64,000 nucleotides of DNA from Erinaceus europaeus. Its lineage: Eukaryota; Chordata; Mammalia; Eulipotyphla; Erinaceidae. The position numbers and the translations under genes were made by a program. This document shows positions 23,745-36,048 of the stretch, piece by piece. Where the stretch lies: contig NC_080171.1 of NCBI RefSeq assembly GCF_950295315.1, positions 118,677,747 through 118,741,746 on the forward strand, written 5' to 3'. Each line of letters opens with the position of its first letter. Within the stretch, counting starts at the first letter, position 1. Below the pieces are notes generated by a model, which was not told the DNA's origin, ran no database searches, and worked only from the letters and a program-made list of their open reading frames with translations.

Positions 23745-24069
23745 TCAAAAGCAAAGTGTATGACTTTTTGAAAGAGTTATGTTATATATGTCTATGAGAA
23801 GCATCTATGACTGGCCATAGGAGCAATATAAACTTTTATTGTATTATCTAAACAATATTCTCTTCCTGCATGTTTTGGAAAAACCTTCAACTCTTCAGAA
23901 AAATTGGAAATTTAGCCATGTAAAATTTATATTTAAATATATTTATTCTATTAAAATTTACCCTCAGCAACATTTCAAATACTTCTTAGCATCACATCTT
24001 TGAACTTATTTCATTCACTATAATTTTATTTTTCTCAGCTGCTGCTAAGCCTTTGTAACAATGGGTAGT

Positions 24070-24209
24070 GTCTTTCTCTTTCTCTCTCTTTTTTTACCAG
24101 AGCATTGCTCAGCTCTGGCTTACAGAGGTGCATGGGATTGAAGCCGGGACTTTGGAGTTTTAGGCATGACAGTCTTTTTCCGTAACGACTATGCTATCTC
24201 CCCAGCCCT
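24070..24209 (-). repeat. SINE type C
   Basis: GCATTGCTCAGCTCTGGC, GGGATTGAAGCCGGGACTTT, TATGCTATCTCCCCAGCCC. Confidence 0.8.
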
Positions 24210-24987
24210 GTTAACAATGTTCCTTCAACTGATGTTCCTAATTTCAATAATAACTTGTACAATTTTCTAAAAGGAACTAGGTATTTAAGACAAGTCTCAT
24301 CACACAAGTTAGTGAAGAAAAAAACAAATACCAAATCACTTTAGTCTAGCCATGGGACAGTTGCAAATGGAAGTCAAAAGCAAAGATGGTAAGAACTTAA
24401 ACTAAGAAATGTGCAGCACAGCAGTTAGCTAATTGTGATACACTAGCTAGGATGCTAGACAAGCATTTCAACACTGTTGCTCCAATATTACTCAAAATTC
24501 ATCAGCTCCCAAAATGTTCACTTTCAAAACAAGAAAAGACAGAAGTTCCAGATTGAAGAGAGCTCTCATTAATCATTCTAGCATTTATTTGCCTACTTCT
24601 CACTTCATTATCACTAAAAACCTACTCAGTATATGTCTAGGTTCAGCACAGTATTTAACCTAACTTACCCCTTAACTTACTATCCAGGGATAAAGGATCT
24701 TTTGCAGAAATTTATTTCCTTCTGAAATAAGTATTTCCTCCTAATAATATCTCTTTTGATGCTTTGCTTCTATGGCATTCTATGAGGAGTCATACTATAT
24801 ATAGCTTTAATGTTTTTTCATCTGAATGAGAAATCTAAATATGAATGCATTTATTTCTAAATTAAAATATTTAGTAGCATGAAAAATCACAGAAAGTATA
24901 AACGATGTTTTTGAAAAAATCAAGTAAAATGTAGTAAGTGGAGAAAGCAACATAAAGAAAAAAATATTATCTATCTTTCATATTTCC

Positions 24988-25230
24988 TGGGAGCCAGGAG
25001 CTGGCTCACCCAGTAGAGTTTGTGCTCCCATGTGTTAAGAATCTAGGTTTGAGTCCCCGGCTTTCACGTGGCAGTACGTGCGGGGGGAAGCTTCCTGAAC
25101 GTGAAGCAGTACTGCAGTGTCTCTCTCCTCTCTCTCACCCTCTGTCCGAAAGAACAGCAACAAAACCGCTGCTAGTGGAGGTGTGCAGGCAACAAGATCC
25201 AGCAATTACACTAGCGGGGATATATTTTTT
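24988..25230 (+). repeat. SINE, B-like, old
   Basis: GGGAGCCAGGAGCTGGCTCA, GTTTGAGTCCCCGGCTTTC, CAGTGTCTCTCTCCTCTC, then an A2-like tail with GCAACAAGATCCAGCAATTA. Confidence 0.55.
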
Positions 25231-25311
25231 AAATACTGGGAGAAATGTTTTTTCTTATTTGCAAAACAACCGAATTTTTACTTTGTTTGCTATTCTAATA
25301 TAATACTTCCC

Positions 25312-25513
25312 CCCATTTTTATTACTTTATGTATTTCTGTATTGATAGACAGCCAAAAATTACGAAGGGGGAGACAGAGAGAGACAGACACCTGCAACCC
25401 AGCTTCACCTCTTGCAAAGCTAGCCCCCTGCAGGTGGGGGCCTGAGGCTTGAACCCAGGTCCTTACAGACTGTAATGTGAACACAAAACCAGGTGTGCCA
25501 CCACCTGGCCCCT
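25312..25513 (-). repeat. SINE type B
   Basis: GACACCTGCAACCCAGCTTC, CTTGAACCCAGGTCCTTAC, GTGCCACCACCTGGCCCC. Confidence 0.82.
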
Positions 25514-25824
25514 TAATACAAAGTTTTAAAAAAGATTATGCTGTGAAGTGATAGGCTCAGTTTACAGAAAAAAAGGTGAGATACTAATAAATTAATTTGA
25601 ATTCCATGCTGCCAGATGATTAAAGATATATTTATTACATTTTGGAAAATAATCATCAAACTGAATATGCTTCAAATAATCAAGTAAAACTTTAAATTAG
25701 ATACTAATATTCATCTAATTCTAATTTTCCTTTGAGTACCTCTGTCATTTGTCTGAATTTATGCTTTACTTGAAATAGAAACAGTTATCATCTGCTACCA
25801 TCTTAAGAGTTTTCTTTCTCTTTT

Positions 25825-26092
25825 TTTTAAAAAAATATTTATTTAGTCTCTTGTGTTGCCCTTTGTTGTTTTATTGTTGTAGTTACTGATGTCATTGTTG
25901 TTGGATAGGACAGAGAGAAATGGAGAGAGAAGGGGAAGACAAAGAGGGGGAGAGAAAGACCTGCTTCATCGCCTGTAAAGTGACTTCCCTGCAGGTGGGG
26001 AGCCGGGGGCTTGAACCGGGATCCTTATGCTGGTCCCTGTGCTTTGCACCACCTGCATTTAACCCGATGTGCTACCATCCGACTTCCCCATC
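25825..26092 (-). repeat. SINE type A
   Basis: Reverse copy from ATATTTATTTAGTCTCTTGTG to GTGCTACCATCCGACTTCCC, with a small loss near GAGAAAGACCTGCTTCATCG. Confidence 0.88.
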
Positions 26093-26522
26093 TTAGAGTT
26101 TTATCATCTTAGAGAGAATTATGCATCATTATTCAAGTTTATTAAATGGTAGAGCAACATGTCTGAAGGAATGCTTCTTCAAGTCTAAAGCACTCACAAT
26201 ACATGACAATGTGAAATTTAGTTCATGAGGAATTTGTGTCTGTCACAGGTGAAAAATTATCATACAGTACAAATTGGAAAAAAGCTTATTTTTTCTCAAA
26301 TGTCATGCATTTATTTGTCCAAATGGTGACTCAGGATTTAGTTAAATACAGGACTAATGACATGTGTGCTCATTTAGCTTAGTTTACTGTGATCTGAAAT
26401 CCCACTCTAGATTTTTAAAAGAAATATTCAAATGACTCACAACTAAAGACAGAGGTAGAATCTTCAGTCACCTAATATTATTTCAAGATTCAGAGGATCT
26501 TGAAAACAAACGCTTTCTTTTC

Positions 26523-26731
26523 TTTTTAAAAAATATTTATTTATTACTAGATAGAGACAAAGAGAAATTGAGAGGGGAGGGAAAGATAGGGAGAGAGACA
26601 GAGAGACACCTGCAGACCTGCTTCACCACTTGTGAAGCTTTTCCCCTGCAGATGGGGACTAGGGGCTTGAACCCAGGTCCTTGTGCACTGTAATATGTGT
26701 GCTTAACCAGCTGCGCCACCGCCTGGCCCCC
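26523..26731 (-). repeat. SINE type B
   Basis: Complete reverse copy with a perfect 15-bp duplication AAACGCTTTCTTTTC at 26508-26522 and 26732-26746. Confidence 0.93.
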
Positions 26732-27449
26732 AAACGCTTTCTTTTCAACTCATGTCAGAATAAACGGAAAGCTCAACACTGTCACACCCTAACTAAATGT
26801 AGAGTTTACCTAGGAAAACAGAAATGCCTTTCTTGATAATTAAGTTCATAAACCTATCAATGTCTCAAAAACTAAAGAATATATTTTCCCATAAAGCAGA
26901 CATTACATAAAGAGTAATGGGACTACAATTCAAATACAAAGGAGCAAAATAAAATCAACTACATTTGGAATATGTACACTTGATTCTGAAAGTTAACACA
27001 GCTCTATGGTTTTAAAATAGCTATGTGATTCTCTAACAACAGGGCTATAGTTGTTATCTGGTCTTGATGTCCAGATATCACATTTAAATGACAAGATGGA
27101 TTCAACATAGACAGCTTTTAGAGGTCAACCACAGTACTTACTATTTTTAAGAAGTGTACCTTAATCCATAATAACTGTGGCTCTTTTAAGTTTAATGCTG
27201 ATTGTAATGCTGGCTGCAAATATGTCTCTCATCCTTAATTTTTGATAACCAAATACTACTGACTTATCAGCACAAAAGTAGCTTTCAGAGTAATTTTAAT
27301 AAATATTTGTTATTCACTGTCCCTACCCAACCCCCAAAATATATAAAAGTGTATTGGAAAAAGATGTTAATTTTATAGTTAGATGTTATGTGCTGATAAC
27401 TGGACATTGAGATATCCACAGATCAAACAGTAACTATATTTAAGAAGTC

Positions 27450-27592
27450 CTGAGGAGCTGGAGAGACGGCGTAATTGCTATGCAAAGACTTCTGTGTGTG
27501 AGGCACCAAAGGTCCCAGGTTCTATCCTCCATGTCACTACAGGCTAGAGCTGAGCGGTACTCTGATAAAATACAACAATAATAATAATATAA
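27450..27592 (+). repeat. SINE type C
   Basis: GGAGCTGGAGAGACGGCGTA, GGTCCCAGGTTCTATCCTC, GAGCTGAGCGGTACTCTG, then (AAT)n. Confidence 0.75.
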
Positions 27593-28315
27593 ATACCTTG
27601 ACATAAGAATGGCAGACTAATAAAAAAGAATCAAAAGGCTTAGTTTTCACATATAGAGAATATATTTGTTCTTTACTTTGAAACAATAGTGTGCGTATAT
27701 ATATTCTCCCTTGTTTTTGTGTGAAATAATTATGAAGCATAAAAGTTGGCCTCACAGATAGGATTAGACAGGTCCCAAGAGTTAATGGTAACACCAGTTC
27801 TCTAAATAACCTGACTTTTTTCAATCCACTTTAAGATTCAAGGTGGGCGGCAAAGTCATTAAGACTTCAACCAAAACAATTTTCAAGTGTGTGCATGGTT
27901 GACCCTGTGCGGCTAATGAGCACACTGACAATGCCTATCTAAATCCTGTGCCGTGAACCTTGGGAAGGGCACATAGCAACTTTTGTCCCAACAGCTCAGG
28001 AATGTCAGGTACATTCCTGCATGGGCTGCTGTGCTGCACAACTGCAGGGTTGACGTTCACCGTGTTTCCTATGCACAGTGCCCTCACTTTGTGCTGGGTA
28101 ACAGCTGAGTGGCAGCAAACAGAAGTTCTGCTTATACTGTGATGGATACATGGTGTGTATCAAACAAAATCAGAAAATCTGCAGTCGCTTAATGCAGTTC
28201 ACTTATTCAACCAAGGACAGCTGTATGCCAGTTTGAAGAGAAGTTATTTAAAGTACAATAGTTAATTGTAAATGTGACAGAAGTCACTGGCCAAGCAGGA
28301 ACAGCTGATAATCTA

Positions 28316-28453
<138 letters not shown>

Positions 28454-29117
28454 TCAACAAACCAACATTTTCTTAAAAGACTACTAATAGGACATGAGTT
28501 ATCGTTTTTTCCCCCATAAGATTAGCTTTAAGGTAAAGCCCAAAATACTTAAAACACAGATCTGACCAATACCCAAGACTTCAGTTTCTATATATGGAGT
28601 ACAAATTTTGAAAAAGTGGATCATGTGGTTTGTAATAGCAGATATTACTGATGCTGTTTACCAAAACACAGAACATTTCCTTTGAGGATTTAAGTTTTCC
28701 AATGGGTGAAAAATGATGAAAGAGGCAATATTCTTATTATTGATGTTCTGTTTAGAATTTGTCTTCGGAAAATTTGAAAAACAGATCTGAACCATCATTT
28801 TTGTTTTATGTGTCCAAACCACCAGAAAACAGTAAAATGCTTTTGAACTGAAGATCTACAGAACTTTCTATAAACTACACACATTGAATGTGGTATGAAT
28901 TATTATACTGATCACTACTGAAGACCTCATAGAAAGGAAGCATATTAAATCAAAACAATATTTTCCAGTTAAGGTAAGAGCATAAAATTCTGTCTAATTT
29001 ATGACAGAGAAATAAAAATGTGGAGAACTGCCTTTGGTGACATGGTTAGAATATTTTTACTTCCAGACAGGATAAGCAACTTTTAAATTTATTGCTATTA
29101 TTTTACTGTTAATAGGT

Positions 29118-29277
29118 TTCCACTCCAGGAAGAGATTTTCACATAGAAAGAGACAGAGAGAAAGAGGGAAGAGGGAGAAAACACTACAAAGCTTCATCCA
29201 ATACAGTGGGACTGGGCTTGAAGCTAGATTGCAGGAAAAGCAGGTACACTACACAGCTGAGCTATTTTGCTGGCCCA
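29118..29277 (-). repeat. SINE type E (old)
   Basis: Reverse diverged copy: GAGACAGAGAGAAAGAGGG, GGGCTTGAAGCTAGATTGC, GCTGAGCTATTTTGCTGGCCC. Confidence 0.55.
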
Positions 29278-29317
29278 GAATAAGTCCATTTTATATCACA
29301 ATATTACTACAATCTTT

Positions 29318-29604
29318 TAAAAAATATTTATTTATTCCCTTTTGTTGCCCTTGTTTTTTTATTGTTGTAGTTATTATTGTTGTTGTTATTGACGTCATTG
29401 TTGTTGCATAGGACCGAGAGAAATGGAGAGAGGAAGGGAAGACAGAGAGGGGGAGAGAAAGACAGACACCTGCAGACCTGCTTCACTGCCTGTGAAGCGA
29501 CTCCCCTGCAGGTGGGGAGCCGGGGGCTCGAACCGGGATCCTTACACCGGTCCTTGTGCTTTGCGCCACCAGCGCTTAACCTGCTGTGCTAACGCCTGAC
29601 TCCC
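29318..29604 (-). repeat. SINE type A
   Basis: Complete reverse copy. Target copies ATTACTACAATCTTT at the left (~29304) and ATTACTCCAATCTTT at the right (29605). Confidence 0.93.
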
Positions 29605-29669
29605 ATTACTCCAATCTTTACATTCTCAATTTATTGACATATACTCCTCCCCTCCCCAAGATCATTATT

Positions 29670-29735
29670 TTTATGCTGGTCCTCATGCTTTGTGCCACCT
29701 TCACTTTACCTGCTGCGCTACCACCTGACTCCCTT
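29670..29735 (-). mobile_element. Head-only (tailless) SINE type A insertion
   Basis: 66 bp holding only the tRNA-like head of type A in reverse (plus strand GCTGCGCTACCACCTGACTC at its right end). It stops before the box B-like motif. Flanked by perfect 15-bp repeats CCCAAGATCATTATT at 29655-29669 and 29736-29750. No body and no A-rich tail beyond AAA at the junction. Confidence 0.8.
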
Positions 29736-29832
29736 CCCAAGATCATTATTACAGACAGTATTCATGAGTTCAGCTATACAAAAGAAAAGAATTAGCACAC
29801 ATGAAAAATGAATTTAGAAAACAAGTATTTCC

Positions 29833-30118
29833 GGGAGTCGGGCGGTGGCGCAGTGGGTTAAGCACATGTGGCACGAAGCACAAGGACCGGCTTAAGGATC
29901 CCAGTTCAAGCCCTCGGCTCCCCACCTGCAGGGGAGTCGCTTCATAGGTGGTGAAGCAGGTCTGCAGGTGTCTGTCTTTCTCTCCCCTCCTCTGTCTTCC
30001 CCTCTTCTCTGCATTTCTCTCTGTTCTAACAACAACATCAGTAACAACAACAAAAACTACAACAACAATTAAAAAAAACAAGGGCAACAAAAGGAAAATA
30101 AAATAATAAAACTAAAAA
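29833..30118 (+). repeat. SINE type A
   Basis: Complete; ACAAGTATT on both sides (29822 and 30128). Confidence 0.92.
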
Positions 30119-30139
30119 AAAAAAAAACACAAGTATTCC

Positions 30140-30250
30140 CTAGGGCTGGGGAGATAACATACTGGTTGTGTAAAGTGACCACCATGCCTGAGGCCCCCAA
30201 GTTCCAGGTTCAACATGCAGCACCACCACCTGCATCACAAGTTTATTTTA
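30140..30250 (+). repeat. SINE type C
   Basis: GGGCTGGGGAGATAACATAC, AGTTCCAGGTTCAACATGC. Confidence 0.7.
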
Positions 30251-30491
30251 CATCTTATGTCCCTAAATGGCCACAATTCTCATGTGTGCTTTCAAGGTAA
30301 GGAAACTGAAGGGCCTTGTCCTAGCTCACCAGACTGAGCACATGCCTTATAGGGCAAGAGACCCTGACTTTCCCCCTCGTACCGCGAGGTAACACCAGGA
30401 ACGGCACAGGGGGACTCCATGGGTGATGGAGTGGTGCTGGAGCTTCTCTTCTTTTCACTCTCTTTCCTGGGTAAGCAAAGAATGAAAGAAA

Positions 30492-30718
30492 GGGGGCTGG
30501 GTGGTGGTGCACCTGTTGAGTGCACATGTGACAACGCTCAAGGACCCGGGTTCGAACCCCCGGTCCCCACCTGCAAGGGGAAAACTTTGCGAGTGGTGAA
30601 GCAAGGCTGCAGGTGTCTCTCTGTCTCTCTCCCTCTCTGTCACCCCCTTCCCTCTAGATTTCTGGCTGTCTCTATCCAATAAATAAAATAGATAATTAAA
30701 AATTAAAATAAATAAATA
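30492..30718 (+). repeat. SINE type B
   Basis: Well-preserved copy with GGACCCGGGTTCGAACCCCC. Flanked by AAGAATGAAAG at 30478 and 30720. Confidence 0.93.
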
Positions 30719-30812
30719 AAAAGAATGAAAGATAGAGGCTGCTCAGCGATGATGTCATGCATTTGAGAAATCTTGGCACCGTTGCAGAAATTAGGCTTTA
30801 TAAAGGCCACGA

Positions 30813-31105
30813 TTTTTTAATTTTATTTTTTAATATTGATTTATTTATTCCCTTTTGTTGCCCATGTTATTTTATTGTTGTAATTACTATTGTTGTTGTC
30901 ATTGTTGGATAGGGCAGAGAGAAATGGAGAGGGGAGAGGAACACAGAGAGGGGGAGAGAAAGATAGACACCTGCAGACCTGCTTCACCATCTGTGAAGCG
31001 ACTCCCCTGCAGGTGGGGAGCTGAGGTTTCAAACAGGGATCCTTGAGCCAGTCCTTGTGCTTTGCGCCACCTGCGTTTAACCTGCTGTGCTACTGCCCGA
31101 CTCCC
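30813..31105 (-). repeat. SINE type A
   Basis: Reverse copy; target AAAGGCCACGATTTT on the left (30798) and AAAGGCCACAATTTT on the right (31106). Confidence 0.93.
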
Positions 31106-31154
31106 TAAAGGCCACAATTTTTTTTGGCCAGAGCTAGAAGGAAGAAATAGAGAG

Positions 31155-31176
31155 ATGTGGTCCGGGAGGTAGTGCG

Positions 31177-31215
<39 letters not shown>

Positions 31216-31320
31216 ACAGCACTGCTTCACCACTCATGAAGCTTCCCCCTGTAGGTGGGGACCGGGGCTTGAACCTGGGTCCTTGTGCACAGTAATGTGT
31301 GTGCTCAACTAGGTGCAACT
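31155..31320 (-). repeat. SINE type B with (GA)n tail and a type D head fragment
   Basis: Type B in reverse (CACTGCTTCACCACTCATG, GCTTGAACCTGGGTCCTTG). Its tail side is replaced by (GA)n at 31181-31211, preceded by a plus-strand piece TGGTCCGGGAGGTAGTGCGG like a type D head. Confidence 0.7.
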
Positions 31321-31369
31321 CAGCACCATTATAATTTAATCATTTAAAAAAATTTTTTTTTTTTTTTGC

Positions 31370-31545
31370 ACACCATAATGATTCTGGGTCCATGCTCCCA
31401 GAGGGATAAAGAATAGGAAAGCTATCAGAGGTGGGGATGGGATACGGAGATCTGGTGTTGGGTAATTGTGTGGAGTTGTTCCCCTCTTATCCTATGGTTT
31501 TTGTCAGTTTCCTTTTTATAAATAAAAATTAAAAAAAAATTTACA
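31370..31545 (+). mobile_element. L1 3'UTR copy, 5'-truncated
   Basis: CACACCATAATGATTCTGGG through CCCTCTTATCCTATGG to TATAAATAAAAATT. Confidence 0.8.
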
Positions 31546-32215
31546 GTAATTTTAAGACTTAAAAGTGCCATTAATGTTCTAAAAACAATTTGTAGTTTAA
31601 GTCAGGAGAGAAGCAGCTCTACCTGCTGAAGTATATACTAAAAATGATCTCCTAAAACTATGTGACTAGCACGAGACATTTCACAAGTACTTAAAAGTAT
31701 TTGCAGATTCTAGTCAGGGTTGTTTTGATATGGATGGTTAAGATGGTTAGAAAGGTACACCTATCACTTTATCCCTGTACATTAACTTGAAACAAATACT
31801 ACCTTTCTGTAAGTGGAGTCAAAACATTTCTAAGAACAGGTGATTGTTACTATTTCATGCAAGGGATAAACAATTCTGATAGATACATAACAAACATTTA
31901 AGCTTATAATAAATAGTTTTAAGCAATGATTAGTTCAGGGATAAAAGACAGCCGAGTAATTTATTAGGTAGTATTAACATAGTGCTAATCTATTCTGAAT
32001 AACTAAGATTGACCAGTGTGAAATATCACTGTTTGTATTTATGGGCTTTGAGGAGAGAAACACTATGAATTGGTCTTAGTTTCAATTTTGTTTGAAAGGA
32101 ATATATTTCTAATTCATAATTTTATTTGGTAAGCTAAATAGTATGTCTAGAAAACACAGTAAAATTTGCCTAATTCTACCATAATCTATGTTCCTATCAC
32201 TGAATTCGCGAGTTT

Positions 32216-32381
32216 ATATATATATATATATATTTTTAAATTACTTTATTTATTCATTCACTGGACAGAGACACAGAGAAACTGAGACGGAAGGGAGAGA
32301 CTTAAATGGACAAAGTGCTACCTGCAGGACGGCCTCACCACTTTTGAAGCTTCCCCTGCAGGTCAGGACTGGGAGTTGAAC
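32216..32381 (-). repeat. SINE type B (partial) next to (TA)n
   Basis: (TA)n at 32216-32233, then reverse type B: GGACAGAGACACAGAGAAAC, CCTCACCACTTTTGAAGC, TGGGAGTTGAACTAG; the head is missing. Confidence 0.7.
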
Positions 32382-32394
32382 TAGTTTTTTTTTT

Positions 32395-32590
32395 TTGTTT
32401 GTTTGTTTTAAATGAATAATGTTCAACAAGTTATTTGAATAAGAGGAGTAAAATTCCACACAGTTCCCACCTCCAGAGTTCCTCATCCCATCCCCTCCAC
32501 TGGAAGCTTTCCTGTTCTTTACCCCTATTGGCCCAGGATCATTCTGCAATTGCTTCTCCAATGGACATGGGCGATGGCAGGCTGACCGAA
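32395..32590 (-). mobile_element. L1 3'UTR copy, older variant
   Basis: Reverse: AAATTCCACACAGTTCCCAC, CATCCCATCCCCTCCACTGG, AAGCTTTCCTGTTCTTTACC, TTGCTTCTCCAATGGACATG. It lacks a ~35-bp block that the younger copies have. Confidence 0.65.
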
Positions 32591-32639
32591 ACTCCCAGCT
32601 GGGCTTCCTGCCTGCATGATTACAGCACTCCCTGTGAAC

Positions 32640-32828
32640 TTTTCTCTTTCTTTCAGATAGAGCTTGAAAGAGAGGGGGAGAGGGAGAAAGATACAGGAAG
32701 AGAGACACCATGGAACTACTCCACTACCTGTAGAACTTCCCTGCTGGACCGTGCTCCTTGTGGTGGTCAAGGCACGAAAGGTCCCTCCATGTGGCAAACC
32801 GCACTCTACCAAGTGAGCCTTTCCCCAC
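32640..32828 (-). repeat. SINE type E
   Basis: GA-rich tail side, GGAACTACTCCACTACCTG, then a diverged head with CTCTACCAAGTGAGCC. Confidence 0.5.
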
Positions 32829-33083
32829 TCTTCCCACAAATGAGTAAATTTTTATCACTACACAGTTTCCAAAAAATTAAATTCTAAGAGTGGTTAAGAG
32901 ATTTGTAATAAGGAAAGTATGGGAAAAAACTAATTTTTTTTTCATCTCTAGAAATCATATATGAATCTCTGCCCAAAACAATAAATCTGAAATACTGATA
33001 TAAAATACTTCTCTATAAACAAGAATAAGAGTTAAGATATGAGAAAAAAGTCATGAGTAAAAGCTTAAGATTTGATCATGTCA

Positions 33084-33248
<165 letters not shown>

Positions 33249-33418
33249 TTAGAAAGTTAAATACAAATAAAAATTTAACAGCAATGCTAAGCAATACAGC
33301 ATTCAAAATAAAATTTATCTTCAGGAACATAAAATACTACAGCATAGAAGAATTAGATAAAATTCAAACTATTTTGTAAGTCTGAAACGAAACTGATGCC
33401 AAGTAAGAACGCAAACTC

Positions 33419-33620
33419 GGGGGCTGGTGCTGGCTGAGCACTCACACTGTAGCGTGCAGGATCCTAGGTTTAAGCCCCTGGCTCCCACCTGCAGAGGGAA
33501 ACGCTTCACAGATGATGATGCAGGACTGCAGGTGTGTCTGTCTCTTCCCTTCTCTATCTTTCCCAGCCCTCTGAATTTCTGTCTTTATCCAATAAATAAA
33601 TTTATTAAAAATATATAAAA
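33419..33620 (+). repeat. SINE type B
   Basis: GGGGGCTGGTGCTGGCTGAG, CCTGGCTCCCACCTGCAGAG, TTATCCAATAAATAAAT. Confidence 0.85.
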
Positions 33621-33835
33621 TCAAAATACTGCCCTGCAGCAAGGGAGTCAGTGCCGTAAATAAAGCAAGAGGTCCGGAGTTCAAGCCCTTCTCTCCCTCC
33701 TCCTCCCTAATTAATCATTTAACTAAGCTTATACAAACTGTAGATTAACTTGTTCATGAGCAAAAATGTAAATATCTTAAACTGCAAAACCAAGTCTAAT
33801 GTCTTATATAATACCATAATCAAATACAAAATGAG

Positions 33836-34124
33836 GGGAGTCAGGCGGTAGCGCAGTGGGGTAAGCGCACATGGTGCAAAGCACAAGGACCGGCATAAGG
33901 ATCCCAGTTCGAGCCCACCTGCAGGGGGTTTGCTTCACAGGCGGTGAAGCAGGTCTGCAGGTGTCTGTCTTTCTCTCCCCCTCTGTCTTCCCCTCTTCTC
34001 TCCATTTCTCTCTGTCCTATCCAACAACGATGACAACAACAGCAATAATAACTACAACAATAAAAAACAAGGGCAACAAAAGGGAAAATAAATAATAAAT
34101 ATACAAAATAAAATAAAACAAAAA
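33836..34124 (+). repeat. SINE type A
   Basis: Complete; CAAATACAAAATGAGG on both sides (33821 and 34125). Confidence 0.93.
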
Positions 34125-34306
34125 CAAATACAAAATGAGGAAAAGCCCTTCAGATAAGTAAAGATCAAAGAGTTGCTTAGTCTAGCGAGGTGTATACAGC
34201 AGCCCTCCTGGCCAACACTATATGCTGCGGTCAACTGAAAGCTTTTCCTCTTAGATCAGGTACGAGACAGGGCTGTACACTGCCACTTACTATTCAACAT
34301 AGTTTT

Positions 34307-34597
34307 TTTTAAATATATTTTTAAATTTATTTCCTTTTGTTACCCTTGCTGTTTCATTGTTGTAGTTATTATTGTTGTTGCTATTGATGTCGTTGTTGTT
34401 GGATAGGACAGAGAAATGGAGAGAGGAGGGGAAGACAGAGAGGGGAAGAGAAAGATAGACACCTGCAGACTTGATTCACCGCCTGTGAAGCGACTCCCCT
34501 ACAGGTGGGGAGCCGGGGGCTCAAACCGGGATCCTTAATGCCGGTCCTTGTGCTTTGTGCCACGTGCGCTTAACCCGCTGCGCTACTGCCTGACTCC
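34307..34597 (-). repeat. SINE type A inside L1
   Basis: Reverse copy; the L1 text CAACATAGTTTT is duplicated on both sides (34296 and 34600). Confidence 0.93.
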
Positions 34598-35546
34598 ATC
34601 AACATAGTTTTGGAAGTATTAGCTATAGCACTTAAGACAACAGAAAGGAATAAAAGGAATATAAATCTGAAGAGAAGTAAAACTGTCACTATTCACAGAT
34701 AATAGGATAATATGTACAGAAAATCCAAGAGAGTATAGCAGAAAACATCTGGAAATTGTTAAGCAATACAGCGAGGCAGCAGGTAACAAAATTTATATAC
34801 AAAAAGTGGCATTCCTCTAAGCAAACACTAAGCTAGAAGTCAATCCCATTTACAAAACCAGCAAAAGCAATTAGGTATTCATGAGTAAACATAACAAGTC
34901 AGAGACTTGTACACTGAAATTAATGAGTCACTACTAAAGAAAACAGAAAAAGATACATGAAAAGGCATCTCATGCTCATAGATTGGAAAAAATAATGTCT
35001 TTAAAATAACCATCCTACTCAGAGCCAGAATCAGATTTAATACCATCCTTATCAAAGTCCCAATGAACAACTTGAAGGGAACAGGACAAAAGTCACAAAT
35101 GTTTATTTAGAACCAGAAAATACCCAGAATTGTCAGGACAGTCTAGAGAGAGAAGAACAGAACATCATTCTTCCTGAACTCCCATTCTACTATAAAGTTA
35201 TGAGAATAAAAACTGCCTTGCAGAGACCCATGGAATACAACTGAGCGTCAAGAAATAAGCCCCACACGTCTGGTCAGTTAGTCTTTGATGAGAAGTCCTA
35301 AAACACTAAATGGGGAAAGAAGGATCTCTTCAACAACCGGTGCTAGGAAAATTGGGTCCAAAAGTACAGAAGAATGAAAATAGGACCTTCATGTATCACC
35401 ATACACAAAACAACTTCTAAATGGATGAAAGACTTTCTGAGGACCTGCAGATTCCTCAGAATGCTAGTAGTGGACTTTTCCTATGAGCTGGAAACTCCTC
35501 TCTGAAGGATTTACCCAACGAAAATAACACCTATAAGAAGAGGTCA

Positions 35547-35845
35547 GTGGGGGCTGGGCGGTGGCGCACATGGAGCAAAGCACAAGGACCGGTGTAAGGA
35601 TCCTGGTTCGAGCCCCCGGCTCCCCACCTGCAGGGGAGTTGCTTCACGAGCAGTGAAGCAGGTCTGCAGGTGTCTTTCTCTCCCCCTCTGTCTTCCCCTC
35701 CTCTCTCCATTTCTCTCTGTCCTATCCAACAACAATGACATCAATAAAAACCACAACTATAAAACAACAAGGGCAACAAAAGGGAAAAAAATGGCCTTCA
35801 GGAGCTAGTGCAGGCACCGAACCCCAGCAATAACCCTGGAGGCAA
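35547..35845 (+). repeat. SINE type A2 inside L1
   Basis: Head GGGGGCTGGGCGGTGGCGCA, shortened after GGCGCA to CATGGAGCAAAG. A2 module with GCACCGAACCCCAGCAATAA and CCCTGGAGGC. Confidence 0.9.
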
Positions 35846-35917
35846 GAAAAAAAAAAAGGAAGAAGGAGGAGGAGAAGGAGAAGGAGAAGGAGAAGAAGGA
35901 GGAGAAGGAGAAGAAGG
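35846..35917 (+). repeat. Polypurine (GGAGAA)n tract
   Basis: A perfect purine strand of about 70 bases built from GAAGGA/GGAGAA units at the tail of the A2 SINE, with long mirror-like stretches. Confidence 0.93.
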
Positions 35918-36003
35918 TCTTCATAGCGGCACAATATGCAATAGTCCAAAACCAGGAAACCACATAGACAGCCAACAATGGACAGGTGGCTAAGAGAGTT
36001 ATG

Positions 36004-36008
<5 letters not shown>

Positions 36009-36046
<38 letters not shown>
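36009..36046 (+). repeat. (CA)n microsatellite inside L1
   Basis: ATACACATA followed by about 17 CA units, at a place where L1 ORF2 normally reads CACATATACAC. Confidence 0.95.

Positions 36047-36048
<2 letters not shown>

Noticed and set aside
27840..28300. Possible exon or processed pseudogene
   Set aside because: Less AT-rich than neighbours, but no splice-bounded frame, poly(A) or recognisable protein similarity.
35722..36047. Open frame with poly-Leu/Phe-Ser repeats
   Set aside because: It reads through a CA repeat and the polypurine tract in reverse; not a membrane protein.
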